Program-made: the position numbers and the translations under genes | In this document: positions 1-9,237 of the stretch, piece after piece | Layout: each line of letters starts with the position of its first letter | How positions within the stretch are numbered: position 1 is the stretch's first letter | Notes under the pieces: model-generated | The model's database searches: none | The model's input: only the letters and a program-made list of their open reading frames with translations | What the model was told of the DNA's origin: nothing | NCBI GenBank assembly: GCA_963748485.1 | Contig: CAVVJF010000011.1 | Coordinates: forward strand, 806,001-870,000 | Source of the DNA: DASRWT01 sp963748485 | GTDB lineage: Bacteria > Methylomirabilota > Methylomirabilia > Rokubacteriales > CSP1-6 | DNA: 64,000 nt | Direction of reading: 5' to 3'

Positions 1-509
1 AAGAACCTCCTGTCCAAGCAGCAGAACAACCCGGTGGCGAAGATCTGGCAGGTCGCCGACGAGAAGAACGACCTCGCGCCCGTGGGCTCGCCCGACTATC
101 CCGTACGTCATCACGACCTACCGGCTCACCGAGCATCACCTCTCCGGGGTCATGTCGCGACTAGCTGCCCATGCTCGCCGAGCTGTTCCACTCGCACTTC
201 GCGGAGATCAGCCACGAGCTCGCCAAGGAGCTCGGCATCGAGAACGGCGAGAAGATCACCGTGTCGAGCCCTCGCGGCAAGGTGCACGTGACCGCCATGG
301 TCACGCATCGGCTCAAGCCGTTCATGATCGACGGCAAGACGGTGCACCAGATCGGCGTGCCGTGGCACTGGGGCTACAACGGCGTCGCGGGGCTGCCCGG
401 CAGCAAGGGCGACATCACCAATGACCTCTCGGCGACGGTCGGCGATCCCACCGTCTACATCCAGGAGACCAAAGCCTTCATGTGCAACGTGAAGAAGGGG
501 GTGGTGTAG
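1..509 (+). CDS. fdnG: Formate dehydrogenase catalytic (alpha) subunit, C-terminal part
   Basis: This is the tail of a molybdopterin oxidoreductase cut by the window edge, reading from base 1 in frame 1. The visible part is the C-terminal molydopterin-dinucleotide binding domain of formate dehydrogenase N/O-type alpha subunits. It contains HELAKELGIENGEKI, the segment VPWHWGYNG and the ending VYIQETKAFMCNVKK. The family oxidises formate to CO2 at a Mo- or W-bisPGD centre. Frame changes near 103 and 164 (the latter creates a TAG) split it, but the family sequence continues across both. The Fe-S subunit starts 2 bases after the stop. Whether the active site uses Cys or selenocysteine cannot be seen here. 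Confidence 0.85.
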
Positions 510-511
510 CC

Positions 512-1287
512 ATGGCCCGCACGCTCGCGATGTTCACGGACACGTCCCTCTGCATCGGCTGCCGGGCGTGCCAGGTCGCGTGCAAGCAGTGGAACGAGCT
601 GCCGATGGAACAGCCGGAATGGACGGGCGGCTATCAGAACCAGTCGCACTTCACCGACAAGACCTACCGGCTCGTGCGCTTCATCGAGAAGCCGCAGGCG
701 AACGGGCGAGCTGCAGTGGCTGCTCATGTCGGACGTCTGCAAGCACTGCGCCCAGGCCGGCTGCCTCGACGCCTGCCCCACGGGGGCCATCTATCGGACG
801 GAGTTCGGCACCGTCAACATCAACCAGGACGTCTGCAACGGCTGCCGGTACTGCGTCAGCTCCTGCCCGTTCGGGGTCGTCTCCTTCAACCACGACACCG
901 GACGCGCCAACAAGTGCACGTTCTGCAACGACCGCATCCACAACGGCCTGGGGCCGGCGTGCGCCAAGGCCTGCCCGACCGAGTCCATCCAGTTCGGCTT
1001 CCGCGACGAGCTGGTCGGCAAGGCGCAGAAGCGGGTCGACCAAGCTGAAGGAGATGGGGTACACGGGCGCCCAGCTCTACGGGGCGGACAGTAACGGGCT
1101 CCTGGGCGGCCTCAACGCCTTCTTCCTCCTGCTGGACAAGCCCACCACCTACGACCTGCCCGAGAAGCCGCTGCTGCCGCAGCGCAACGTCCTCGTGGAC
1201 TCGCTGCTCTCGGTGGGCTCGGCCCTCCTCGTCGGCGTGGGCGCGGTGCTGGCGTTCCGCGAGCGGGGCGGGAAGGAGGGCGCCTGA
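512..1287 (+). CDS. fdnH: Formate dehydrogenase iron-sulfur (beta) subunit
   Basis: The protein carries electrons from the catalytic subunit through four [4Fe-4S] clusters. The four Cys groups are visible in order: CIGCRACQVACKQW near the N-terminus, CKHCAQAGCLDACPTGA, CNGCRYCVSSCPFG, and CTFCNDR followed by ACAKACPTE. A C-terminal hydrophobic helix (about 1186-1255) fits the FdnH-type membrane anchor. One extra base near 707 and another near 1041 shift the frame; removing a C at each restores one protein of about 257 residues. The stop TGA overlaps the ATG of the NrfD gene, so the two are translationally coupled. Confidence 0.88.
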
Positions 1288-2122
1288 TGGAGTTCCTCAA
1301 GAACCCCGACTGGCACCTGCTGATCGTCTGGTACTTCTTCCTCGGCGGCATCGCGGGCGGCGCCTACTTCACCGCGGCCATCGCCGACAACTTCGGGGGC
1401 CCGCGCGACCGGCAGCGTGGTGCGCATCGGCTACACGCTCGCGCTGCTCCTCATCGGCCTGTGCGGGATCCTGCTCATCCTGGACCTCGGCACGCCCAGC
1501 CGCTTCCTCAACATGATGGGCGCACTTCAAGTTCTGGGACCCGATGTCGATCGGGGCCTGGATGCTCGGCGTCTTCGGCGCCTTCGCCTTCGTCTCGTCC
1601 GCCCTCGCCTGGTTCGGCGGCGAGGGCGCGGCTCCGCTGCGCCGGCAGCGTGAGCCTGGTCGGCACCATCTTCGGGTTCTTCCTGGCCAGCTATACCGGC
1701 GTGCTCCTCAGCGCCACCGCGCTGCCGTTCTGGAGCGAGGGCCGGCTCATGGGGGCGCTGTTCCTCGCCTCGGGCGCCTCCACCGGGATGGCGGCGATCT
1801 CGCTGCTCCTCTTCCTCACCGGCGAGTCCGCCGGGGAGGGCTTCGGCAAGGTCAAGCGCGCCGACCGCTACGCGATGGTCGTTCGAGCTGGTCGTGCTCG
1901 CCGCTGTTCCTCGCCCTGCTGGGCTCGGCGGCGCGCGCCGATCACCTCCGGCCACCTCTCGCCGCTCTTCTGGGGCGGCCTCGTCGTGCGCGGGCCTCGC
2001 TCCTCCCCTGGTCCTCGACATCGCCGGCCACCGCGTGAAGGTCCTGGGCGGCCTCGCCGCCGTGCTCGTGCTCGTCGGGGGCTTCGTCCTCCGCTACGTC
2101 GATCGTGATGGCCCGCGCCTGA
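1287..2122 (+). CDS. nrfD: NrfD/PsrC-type membrane subunit of formate dehydrogenase
   Basis: This polytopic membrane protein starts MEFLKNPDWHLLIVWYFF with the G-G-I-A-G-G stretch typical of NrfD/PsrC subunits. These exchange electrons with the quinone pool. It is encoded directly after the Fe-S subunit and probably replaces the cytochrome b subunit (FdnI) of the E. coli enzyme. Frame changes near 1416, 1521, 1649, 1880, 1905, 1990 and 2101 break it. Read across them, several hydrophobic helices appear and the end is LRYVIVMARA followed by TGA at 2120-2122. A hairpin terminator follows. The repaired sequence is inferred; the family call is secure from the pieces. Confidence 0.75.
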
Positions 2123-2154
2123 GCTCGCTCCCGCGGGACGCCCGTCGACAGGAG

Positions 2155-2183
2155 CCCCCCGGCCCGCCGCCGGGGGGTTTCTT
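2155..2183 (+). terminator. Rho-independent terminator after the formate dehydrogenase genes
   Basis: An 8-bp perfect stem, CCCCCCGG (2155-2162) against CCGGGGGG (2170-2177), closes a 7-base loop and is followed by TTTCTT. It sits 32 bases after the nrfD-type stop and before fdhD. Confidence 0.75.
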
Positions 2184-2217
2184 GCTTCGCCGCTCGCGGG
2201 GCCGTAGGCTTGTCGCC

Positions 2218-3008
2218 ATGAGGGCCGTCGGGTGCGGACCTTCTTCGTGGGCGGCGGGGACGCCTCGAGGAGGTCAAGGGCGAGGTCGTCCGCGAGCAGC
2301 CGCTGACCGTTTACGTCGACGGCGAGCGCTTCCTGACGCTCCTCTGCTACACCCGGTCAAGCTGGACGCGCTCGTCATCGGTTATCTCTGGATGGAGAAG
2401 ATCATCGGCGGGCTCGACGAGGTCGACCGCCCTCGCCATCTCCGAGGTGGACGGGCGCGCCGATGTGACGCTCGCCGCACCCGGTCACCCTGCCCACCGA
2501 GCGCATCCTCACCTCGGGCTGCGGCGGCGGTATCACCTTCCGCATCGATCCCCGGCTGTTCAGCCGGCTCGAGTCGCCCCTGCGGGTGACGGCGCCGGAG
2601 CTCGCGCGCGCGGATGAAGGAACTCTACGCGCGAGGCGCGAGCACTACAAGGCCTCGCGGGGCATCCACGGCGCGGCGCTGGCCGATCGCGAGCGGCTGC
2701 TCGTGCTCGCGGAAGACGTGGGCCGCCACAACGCGGTCGACAAGATCAAGGGAGAGGCGCTCCTTCGCGCCATCCCCACCGCCGACCGCATCCTGCTGTC
2801 GACCGGGCGGATCTCCTCCGAGATGCTGCTGAAGGCGGCGCGCATGGGGGTGCCGGTGGTGGCCTCCCGCACTTCGCCCACCGAGATGGCGGTGGGCCTG
2901 GCCGAGCAGCTCGGCATCACCGTCGTCGGCTATGTGCGGTCCGGACAGCCTCAATCTCTATGCGGGCGAGGCGCGTCGTCGGCGAACCCGGCGGGGATCG
3001 GCCCGTGA
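2218..3008 (+). CDS. fdhD: Formate dehydrogenase accessory sulfurtransferase FdhD
   Basis: FdhD takes sulfur from a cysteine desulfurase and passes it to the molybdenum cofactor of formate dehydrogenase. Family features are visible in pieces: EVVREQPLTVYVDGERF, LDALVIGYLWMEKIIGG, the Cys-containing TSGCGGGITF, EDVGRHNAVDKIKGEALL and LLSTGRISSEMLLKAARMG. Frame changes lie near 2250, 2345, 2413, 2467, 2610-2640, 2944 and 2970. Most are repaired by removing one C. The start is the only nearby ATG, but the first 15 codons are uncertain. The likely end, TGA at 3006-3008, overlaps a GTG start for fdhE. Confidence 0.8.
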
Positions 3009-3876
3009 CCTCCCCGTACGCGCCGCTGCTGCTCGAGTGGGAGGAGGCGCTGGGCCGGCGCCCCGCGTGGCCGATCCGCTCGCGCTGTGGACGGCCATCC
3101 TCGAGGGCTGGACCCGCTGGCCGTCCGGCGCTCGTCGCGCCGCTCCCGTGGAGCGCGCAGGAGTGCCGCGAGCGCTGGGAGCGGGGCGCGCCGCTGATCG
3201 CGGAGTCGGCGCCCGAGCTCCCGCGCGAGCCGATCGAGGAGATGGTGGGCCCGGTGATGGAGCAGATGGCGCGGAAGCGGCGCCCGACAGCGCGCCTGCC
3301 CTTCAGCGCTTCGCGGAGGCGTGGGACGGCGGGGCGGTGGGACCGCGTGATCTGCTGCCCGCCGCGGGGAAGGAGGGCGCGGCGGCGCGCGAGGAGCGGC
3401 TCGGGCTGGGCGGCACGCTGCCGGGCTTCCTCGCCCTCGCGGGTCTCCGCCCCGCGCTCGAGGCCTACTTCAGCGCGTGTCGGGAGGTGCCGGAGGGCAT
3501 CTGGCTCCCCGGTGGCTGCCCCTGGTGCGGCGGTCGCGCCCGCCTACGGCGATCTGGTCGAGGACGGGCGGCGGCGGCTCAGCTGTCATCTCTGCGGGGG
3601 CGCCTGGATCGCGCCGCGCCTGCGCTGCCCCTTCTGCGAGAACTGGGAGTCGCGCGACCTCGTGCGGCTCGTGGGCGAGGGGGCCGAGGAAGGCTACTTC
3701 ATCGAGGCCTGCCGCGCCTGCCACGGGTACATCAAAGGCGTCGACCGCCGTCAGCGCTGGAACGCGGGCTCGCCCCTCGTGGAGGACTGGGGTCGCCCCA
3801 TCTGGACCTCTACGCCGCGCGCGAGGGCTACTGGCGCGGCACGCCCTCGCTCGTGCAGCTGGCGCCTCCGGAGTGA
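3005..3876 (+). CDS. fdhE: FdhE-like formate dehydrogenase maturation protein
   Basis: FdhE proteins bind metal through CxxC pairs and are needed for assembly of respiratory formate dehydrogenases. Visible pairs are CPWCGG, CHLCGGAWIAPRLRCPFCENW and CRACHGYIKGVD, in the usual order. The end LDLYAAREGYWRGTPSL also matches the family. At least four frame changes (about 3070, 3120, 3290-3400 and 3540) split it, and the last 30 codons are in yet another frame. Start GTG overlaps the fdhD stop (GTGA). The gene is placed as expected next to fdhD and the structural genes. Confidence 0.72.
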
Positions 3877-3889
3877 CGGGGCCGGTGAC

Positions 3890-4717
3890 ATGACGCGCGC
3901 GCTCGGCGTGAACGCGGTCCTCTACGACGTGGCGCTCACCGCCTACATCGTGGCGATGGCGGCGGCGCTGGCTCATCTCGTGCGCCGGCGCGAGGGGTTC
4001 TGGCGGTTCGCCCTGGTGCCACCCAGGCGGGCTGGCTCTTCCACACCGTGGCGCATGGTCGTCCGGGGCATCGAGCTGGGTCGCCTGCCCATCCTGACGC
4101 TGCCCGAGGTCGATGTCGGTGGTGATCTGGGCGGCGGTGCTCTCGAGCTTGGATGGAGCGCCAGTACCGCGTCCGCGCGCTCGGGGCCTTCGTGCTGCCG
4201 GTCGTGGTGGCACTGGGGCTGGTGCTGCCCACCGGGCTGCGGTCTCTCGCGCTGGAGCCGGCCATCCGCAGCGCGTGGATCTGGGTGCACGTGGCCCTGG
4301 CGCTGCTCGGGCTGGCCGCGCTCGTGCTCAACTTCGCGCGCCGCGCTGATGTACCTCCTCCAGGAGCGCCAGCTCAAGACCAAGCGGCCGAGCGCGGTCT
4401 ACTACCGCCTGCCCCCGCTGGAGACGCTCGACCGGCTCAGCCACCGGACGCTCACCCTCGGCTTCCCCTTTCTCACCGCTGGGCTCGTCCTGGGCGTGCT
4501 GTGGGCGCGGGGCGGCGTGGGGCAGCGTGCTCACGTGGGATCCGCTCGCGCTCTTCTCCATCCTCATGTGGCTGGTCTACGCGGCGACGCTGGCGGGCCG
4601 GACCATGGGCCGCTGGCGCGGCCGGCGGGCCGCCTACTTCGCCATCGCGGGCTTCGGCCTGCTCCTGCTCACCCTGTGCGCGGGCGTGCTTCCTCCACGG
4701 GGCGGCACGGCGCATGA
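3890..4717 (+). CDS. ccsA: Cytochrome c assembly protein, CcsA/HemX-like
   Basis: This membrane protein resembles the CcsA/HemX family of heme handling or cytochrome c assembly proteins that often precede hemA. It begins MTRALGVNAVLYDVALTAYI, followed by several hydrophobic helices. Characteristic stretches are IWVHVALALLGLAALVLNF, LSHRTLTLGFPFLTAGLVLG and RGRRAAYFAIAGFGLLLL, with His residues in WVHV and SHRT that could ligate heme. Frame changes near 4015-4145, 4343, 4525 and 4690 break it. The end overlaps the ATG of hemA. In this position it may influence HemA level (as HemX does) or act in cytochrome c maturation; the sequence cannot decide. Confidence 0.72.
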   Translation: MTRALGVNAVLYDVALTAYIVAMAAALAHLVRRREGFWRFALVPPRRAGSSTPWRMVVRGIELGRLPILTLPEVDVGGDLGGGALELGWSASTASARSGPSCCRSWWHWGWCCPPGCGLSRWSRPSAARGSGCTWPWRCSGWPRSCSTSRAALMYLLQERQLKTKRPSAVYYRLPPLETLDRLSHRTLTLGFPFLTAGLVLGVLWARGGVGQRAHVGSARALLHPHVAGLRGDAGGPDHGPLARPAGRLLRHRGLRPAPAHPVRGRASSTGRHGA

Positions 4718-6020
4718 CCTCGACGCTCTTCGTGGCGGGGATGAGCCACCGCAGCGCGCCGGTGGAGCTGCGCGAGTCGCTCGCCCTCGAGGAGGACAAG
4801 CTCCGCGAGGTGCTCGCGGGCCTCGCGGCGCGCGGCGTCGCCGCCGAGCTGATGATCCTCTCGACCTGCAATCGTGTGGAGGTGTACGGCGTGGCCGAAG
4901 CGCCGGGCGAGGCGCGCGCCGCCGCCTTCCGCGCGCTGGGCGCGCACCGGGGCATGGCGCTGGCCGGCCATCGAGCCGCACCTCGTCACACGCCACCGAC
5001 GAGGACGCCATCCGCCACGCGTTCCGGGTGGCCGCGAGCCTGGACTCGATGGTGGTGGGCGAGCAGCCAGATCCTGGGGCAGGTGAAGGACGCCTTCGCG
5101 CTGGCCCAGGCGTGCCGGACGGTCGGGCCCGGTGCTCCACGCCCTCATGAGCCAGGCCTTCAGCGTGGCCAAGCGCGTGCGCACGGAGACCGAGATCGGG
5201 CGGCTCGCCGTCTCCGTCTCGTTCGCGGCGGTGGAGCTGGCGCGGAAGATCTTCGGCGAGCCTCGAGGGCAAGGCGGTGCTGCTGCGTGGGCGCGGGGGA
5301 GATGGCCGAGCTGGCCGCCCGGCACCTGCGTGGAGCACGGCGCGATGCCGCTCTACGTGGCCAACCGCACGCTGGCGCGCGGGCCCAGCGAGCTGGCGCG
5401 GGCGCTGGCGGGCACCGCGGTCGCCTTCGACGACGTCCGCGCGGTCCTGGCCGAGGTGGACATCGTCATCGCGTCTACCGCCGCGCCCGAGCCCATCGTC
5501 CGCGTGGCCGACGCGCAGGCGGCGGTGCAGGGACGCCGCGACGCGCCCGCTGTTCTTCATCGACATCGGGGTGCCGCGGAACGTGGAAGCGCGCCGTCAA
5601 CGACCTCGACGGACGTCTTCTGCTACGACGTGGACGATCTCCAGCAGGTCGTCGACGCGAACCGGCGCGAGCGTCAGCGCGAGGCGCAGCGCGCGGAGGC
5701 GCTGGTGGAGCGCGAGGTGGGGAAGTTCCTGCGTCCGGCTGCGGGACGTGGAGGTGGTGCCCACCATCGTCTCGCTGCGCGAGCGGCTCGAGGGATCCGG
5801 CGCGGCGAGCTCGAGCAAGGCGCTCGCCCGGCTGCCCGACGCCACCGAGGAGACGCGGCGGGTGCTGGAGGCCCTCTCCCAGGCGATCGTGAACAAGGTG
5901 CTGCACGCGCCCATCGAGAAGCTCCGCGACTCCTCGCGCGCCGGCCACGGCCTCCGCTGGATCGAGGTCGTCTCGGAGCTGTTCGGGCTTCGTCGGGGCT
6001 CCGGCGGGCGCGACCGGTGA
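4714..6020 (+). CDS. hemA: Glutamyl-tRNA reductase
   Basis: HemA reduces glutamyl-tRNA to glutamate-1-semialdehyde, the first committed step of C5-pathway tetrapyrrole synthesis. The N-terminus MTSTLFVAGMSHRSAPVELR and the catalytic Cys in LSTCNRVEVYGV (nt 4860-4893) are intact. Then SLDSMVVGEQ, QILGQ (after repair), HALMSQAFSVAKRVRTETEI, GAGEMAELAARHL and FFIDIGVPRNVE follow in order, but in changing frames. I count at least eight frame changes between about 4962 and 5745. The C-terminal dimerisation domain is clean (EALSQAIVNKVLHAPIEKLR). The stop overlaps the GTG of hemC. An in vivo broken hemA is unlikely in a complete heme operon. Confidence 0.85.
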
Positions 6021-6950
6021 GGGTGCGCCTCGGCACGCGCGGCAGCCGCCTCGCGCTCGCCCAGGCCGAGTCGGTGGCGGCGGGCGCTGCGCGCGCGGGG
6101 CGCCGAGGTGGAGATCGTCCCCATCCGCACGTCCGGCGACCGGCTCGCCCAGGCGGCGCTCGCCGACTTCGGCGGCAAGGCCCTCTTCGTGAAGGAGATC
6201 GAGGAGGCGCTGGTCGCCGGCCGCGTGGACGTCGCCGTGCACAGCCTGAAGGACATGCCGGCCATGCTTCCCGGCGGGCTCCTCCTCGCCGCGTTTCCTC
6301 CGCGCGAGGACCCGGCCGACGTCCTGGTGACGCGCGACGGCGGCGGGCTGGGCTCGCTCCTCGCGGGGGCGCGCGTGGGCACCTCGAGCCTGCGGCGCCG
6401 GGTGCTGCTGCAGCGCCTGCGCCCCGACCTCCGGGACGAGCCCATCCGCGGCAACGTGGACACGCGCCTGCAGCGCCTCGCCGAGGGCCGGGTCGATGCC
6501 CTGGTGCGTCGCGCGCGGCCGGCCTCGCGCGCCTGGGGATCGAGCCCGCCGGGCGCGGCGCGCTTGTCCGAGGACGAGTTCCTCCCCGCCGCCGGCCAGG
6601 GAATACTCGGCGTCGAGGCCCGCGAGGACGACCGGGCCCTGCTTGAACTTCTCGCCACGCTGGACCACACTGAGACCCGGATTCAGGCGGAGGCGGAGCG
6701 CGCGTTTCTGCTCCGCCTGGGCGCCGGCTGCCACACCCCGGTGGCGGGATTTGCCCGGCAGGACGGCTCCGCCCTCGCGATGAGCGGGCTCGTGGCAAGC
6801 GAGGACGGTCGCGCCGTGCTGACCGCGTCGGTCAGCGGAGCGTCGGCCTCGGCGCGCGCGCTCGGAGCGAAGCTGGCGGATGAGCTGCTGGCGCAGGGCG
6901 CGACGGCGCTGCTCGCCGCCGACGCGAATCGCCAGCGAGAGGAGCGTTGA
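6017..6950 (+). CDS. hemC: Porphobilinogen deaminase (hydroxymethylbilane synthase)
   Basis: HemC joins four porphobilinogens into hydroxymethylbilane. The N-terminal VRLGTRGSRLALAQAESV, the substrate loop VHSLKDMPAMLPGGL, RVGTSSLRRRVLLQRLRPDL and GNVDTRLQRLAEGRVDALV are all present. The dipyrromethane-cofactor Cys is in LGAGCHTPVAGFARQ. One frame change lies near 6090. Three more near 6505-6570 sum to one codon, so the frame is regained at LSEDEFLPAAGQGILG. Removing three C bases there turns the garbled stretch into the expected DALVVAAAGLARLG. GTG start overlaps the hemA stop. Confidence 0.88.
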
Positions 6951-6951
6951 G

Positions 6952-7764
6952 GTGAGGACGGGAGGCGTCGAGACGCGGCGGCCGTTGGCCGGCCGGGTCG
7001 TGGTGGTCACGCGCGCGGCGGCCCAGGCCGGCGCGCTGCGCGACGCCCTCGAAGCCGACGGCGCCCGCGTCGTCCTCGCTCCCGCCATCGTCATCGAGCC
7101 TCCCGTCAGCTGGGCGCCGCTCGACGCCGCCCTGGGCCGCGCGCGGGAGTACCGGTGGATCATCTTCACCAGCGTCAACGGCGTGGACATGGTGCGTGGG
7201 CGCCTGGCCGAGGCCGGGCAGGGGCCGGCGGCCCTTCGCGGCGCGCGCATCGCCGCCATCGGGCCCGCCACCGCGGCAGCGCTCGCCGCGTGGGGCCTCG
7301 CCGCGGACCTCGTGCCCGAGGAGTACGTGGCGGAGGCGCTGGCCCGGCGGCTCGCCGCGGTCATCGCGCCCGGCGACCGCGTGCTCCTGCCCCGCGCGGC
7401 GGAGACGCGCGACCTGCTCGTCCGCGAGCTCGGGGCGCTGGGCGCGCGCGTGGACGAGGTGGCCGCGTACCGCACGCGCCCGGCGGAGGGCACGGGCGCC
7501 GAGGTGCGGGCGCTGCTCGCCCGCGGCGAGGTGGACGTGGTCACGTTCACCAGCTCGTCCACCGCTCGGCACTTCGCCGCCCTCTTCGCGCCCGGCGAGC
7601 TCGCGCGGCTGATGCGGGGCGTGCGGGTGGCCTGCATCGGGCCGGTGACCCGCGCCACCGCGGAGACGCTGGGCCTGGACACCGCCATCATGCCCGACGA
7701 ATACACCATCCCCGCCCTCGCGGCGGCGATCGCGTCCCACTACGGGAACGAGAAAAGGAGCTGA
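6952..7764 (+). CDS. hemD: Uroporphyrinogen-III synthase
   Basis: HemD closes and inverts ring D of hydroxymethylbilane to give uroporphyrinogen III. The protein of about 270 residues has the two-lobed HemD pattern: LAGRVVVVTRAAAQAGALRD, then IIFTSVNGVDMV, IAAIGPATAAAL, VLLPRAAETRDLLVREL, VAAYRTRPAE, VVTFTSSSTARHF and VACIGPVTRATAETLGL. The family is poorly conserved overall, but the TS(V/S)N and IGP(A/V)T elements and the position between hemC and hemB make the call firm. The GTG start is 2 bases after the hemC stop. From here to about 14.5 kb the reading frames are clean. Confidence 0.93.
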   Translation: MRTGGVETRRPLAGRVVVVTRAAAQAGALRDALEADGARVVLAPAIVIEPPVSWAPLDAALGRAREYRWIIFTSVNGVDMVRGRLAEAGQGPAALRGARIAAIGPATAAALAAWGLAADLVPEEYVAEALARRLAAVIAPGDRVLLPRAAETRDLLVRELGALGARVDEVAAYRTRPAEGTGAEVRALLARGEVDVVTFTSSSTARHFAALFAPGELARLMRGVRVACIGPVTRATAETLGLDTAIMPDEYTIPALAAAIASHYGNEKRS

Positions 7765-7766
7765 CG

Positions 7767-8750
7767 ATGCCGTACCCGGTCTACCGTCCGCGGCGACTGC
7801 GCGAGTCTCCGCTCCTGCGCCGCATGGTCCGCGAGACCGTCCTCAAGACGGACGACTTCATCCTGCCCCTGTTCACCGTCCACGGCCGGGGCGTCCGCGA
7901 GCCCATCGGGTCGATGCCGGGGCAGTTCCGCCTGTCCATCGACGAGCTCCTGAAGGAGTGTAAGGACGCCGCGTCGATGGGGATCCCCGCGGTGCTGCTC
8001 TTCGGCCTGCCCCGGGAGAAGGATCCCCGTGGCAGCGAGGCCTATGCCGAGGACGGCATCATCCAGCAAGCGGTGCGGGCCCTCAAGGACACCATTCCCG
8101 ACCTGCTCGTCATCACCGACGTGTGTCTCTGCGAGTACACGAGTCACGGCCACTGCGGCGTGGTGGAGGAGGATCGCGTCAAGAACGATCCCACCCTCGA
8201 TCTCATCGCGCGGACCGCTCTCTCCCATGCCGAGGCCGGCGCGGACATGGTGGCGCCCTCCGACATGATGGACGGCCGGGTCGCCGCCATTCGCGAGGCC
8301 CTCGACGAAGCCGGCTACCAGGAGACCCCGATCATGGCGTACTCCGCCAAGTACGCCTCGGCCTTCTACGGCCCTTTCCGCGAGGCGGCGGACTCGACCC
8401 CCCAGTTCGGTGACCGGCGCTCCTATCAGATGGATCCCGCCAATGCCCTCGAAGCGCTCCGGGAAGTCGCGCTCGACGTCGACGAGGGCGCCGACATCGT
8501 GATGGTCAAGCCCGCGCTGCCCTATCTGGACGTCGTCGCGCGGGTGAAGGCGGACTTCGGTCTTCCCGTGGCGGCCTATTCGGTGTCGGGCGAGTACGCC
8601 ATGATCCGCGCCGCCGGGCAGCTCGGCTGGCTCGACGAGGAGCGGGCCATGCTGGAAGCGCTCACCGGGATCCGGCGGGCGGGGGCGGACATCATCATCA
8701 CCTACTTCGCCAAGGAAGCGGCGCGGCTCATCGAGCAGGGACGCGCGTGA
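7767..8750 (+). CDS. hemB: Delta-aminolevulinic acid dehydratase (porphobilinogen synthase)
   Basis: HemB condenses two 5-aminolevulinates into porphobilinogen. The 327-residue protein has the usual length. The Cys-type zinc site is visible as DVCLCEYTSHGHCGVV. The two Schiff-base lysines lie in MAYSAKYASAFYGPFREA and MVKPALPYLDVV. A clear ribosome site (AAAAGGAG, 7752-7759) precedes the ATG. The stop overlaps the GTG of the Rrf2 gene. With hemA, hemC, hemD and hemL in the same run, the local C5 pathway to uroporphyrinogen III is complete. Confidence 0.97.
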   Translation: MPYPVYRPRRLRESPLLRRMVRETVLKTDDFILPLFTVHGRGVREPIGSMPGQFRLSIDELLKECKDAASMGIPAVLLFGLPREKDPRGSEAYAEDGIIQQAVRALKDTIPDLLVITDVCLCEYTSHGHCGVVEEDRVKNDPTLDLIARTALSHAEAGADMVAPSDMMDGRVAAIREALDEAGYQETPIMAYSAKYASAFYGPFREAADSTPQFGDRRSYQMDPANALEALREVALDVDEGADIVMVKPALPYLDVVARVKADFGLPVAAYSVSGEYAMIRAAGQLGWLDEERAMLEALTGIRRAGADIIITYFAKEAARLIEQGRA

Positions 8751-9193
8751 GGATTTCCGCCAAGGGCGAGTACGCCATCAAGGCCATGCTCGACCTCGCC
8801 CTCGCCGAGGGCAGCGGGCTGCGGCCGATCCAGGACATCGCCGCGCGTCAGGACATCCCCCAGCGCTATCTCGAGCAGGTGCTGCTCGGATTGACGCGCG
8901 CGGGACTGCTCGTCTCCAAGCGCGGCTCGGCGGGCGGGTATCGTCTCGCCCGCACCTCCGATCAGGTGACGGTGGGGGACGTGCTGCGCGCCGTCGAGGG
9001 TTCGGGCAATGGGCTGGAGCCGGCGCGACGCGGACGCGGCCGCGTGGCCCGGGATCCCGTCTCCGACCTTTCCGAGCTCTGGCGGGAGATCGACGACGCG
9101 GTGTCGGGGGTGATCGATCGTGTCACGTTCGAGGACTTGCGGAAGCGGGCGGAGGAGCGCCGAAGCGTGGCGCGCCCCATGTACCACATCTGA
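8747..9193 (+). CDS. Rrf2-family transcriptional regulator without Fe-S cysteines
   Basis: This 148-residue winged-helix protein begins MRISAKGEYAIKAMLDLAL and has the Rrf2 DNA-recognition region IPQRYLEQVLLGLTRAGLL followed by SKRGSAGGYRLAR. IscR- and NsrR-type members hold an Fe-S cluster with three Cys in the C-terminal half; this protein has no Cys at all. In that it resembles the CymR branch, which controls cysteine metabolism with CysK as partner. It is encoded immediately before cysK, so control of the cysteine genes is a reasonable inference. Start GTG overlaps the hemB stop (GTGA). Confidence 0.88.
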   Translation: MRISAKGEYAIKAMLDLALAEGSGLRPIQDIAARQDIPQRYLEQVLLGLTRAGLLVSKRGSAGGYRLARTSDQVTVGDVLRAVEGSGNGLEPARRGRGRVARDPVSDLSELWREIDDAVSGVIDRVTFEDLRKRAEERRSVARPMYHI

Positions 9194-9198
9194 TTTTT

Positions 9199-9229
9199 TT
9201 TGCCCGAGAACCTGAGTTTCCGATAGGGA
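9199..9229 (+). promoter_or_regulatory. Candidate sigma70-like promoter for cysK
   Basis: TTGCCC (9199-9204), an 18-base spacer and TAGGGA (9223-9228 or within a base) lie in the only non-coding gap between rrf2 and cysK, next to an AT-rich T8 run. The same spacing and a TAGGG -10 recur before actB. If the regulator acts on cysK, its site would be expected here. Confidence 0.35.
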
Positions 9230-9237
9230 TGGGACCC

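Noticed and set aside
155..175. TAG inside the formate dehydrogenase gene read as pyrrolysine or another recoding event.
   Set aside because: The frame also changes at this point, and one removed base gives SRLLPMLAELF, a normal family sequence. No recoding is needed.
1..6600. A cluster of pseudogenes (formate dehydrogenase and heme genes).
   Set aside because: Catalytic residues and motifs are intact on both sides of every break, there are no large deletions, and the damage ignores gene boundaries. The C/G bias fits an error process better than decay.
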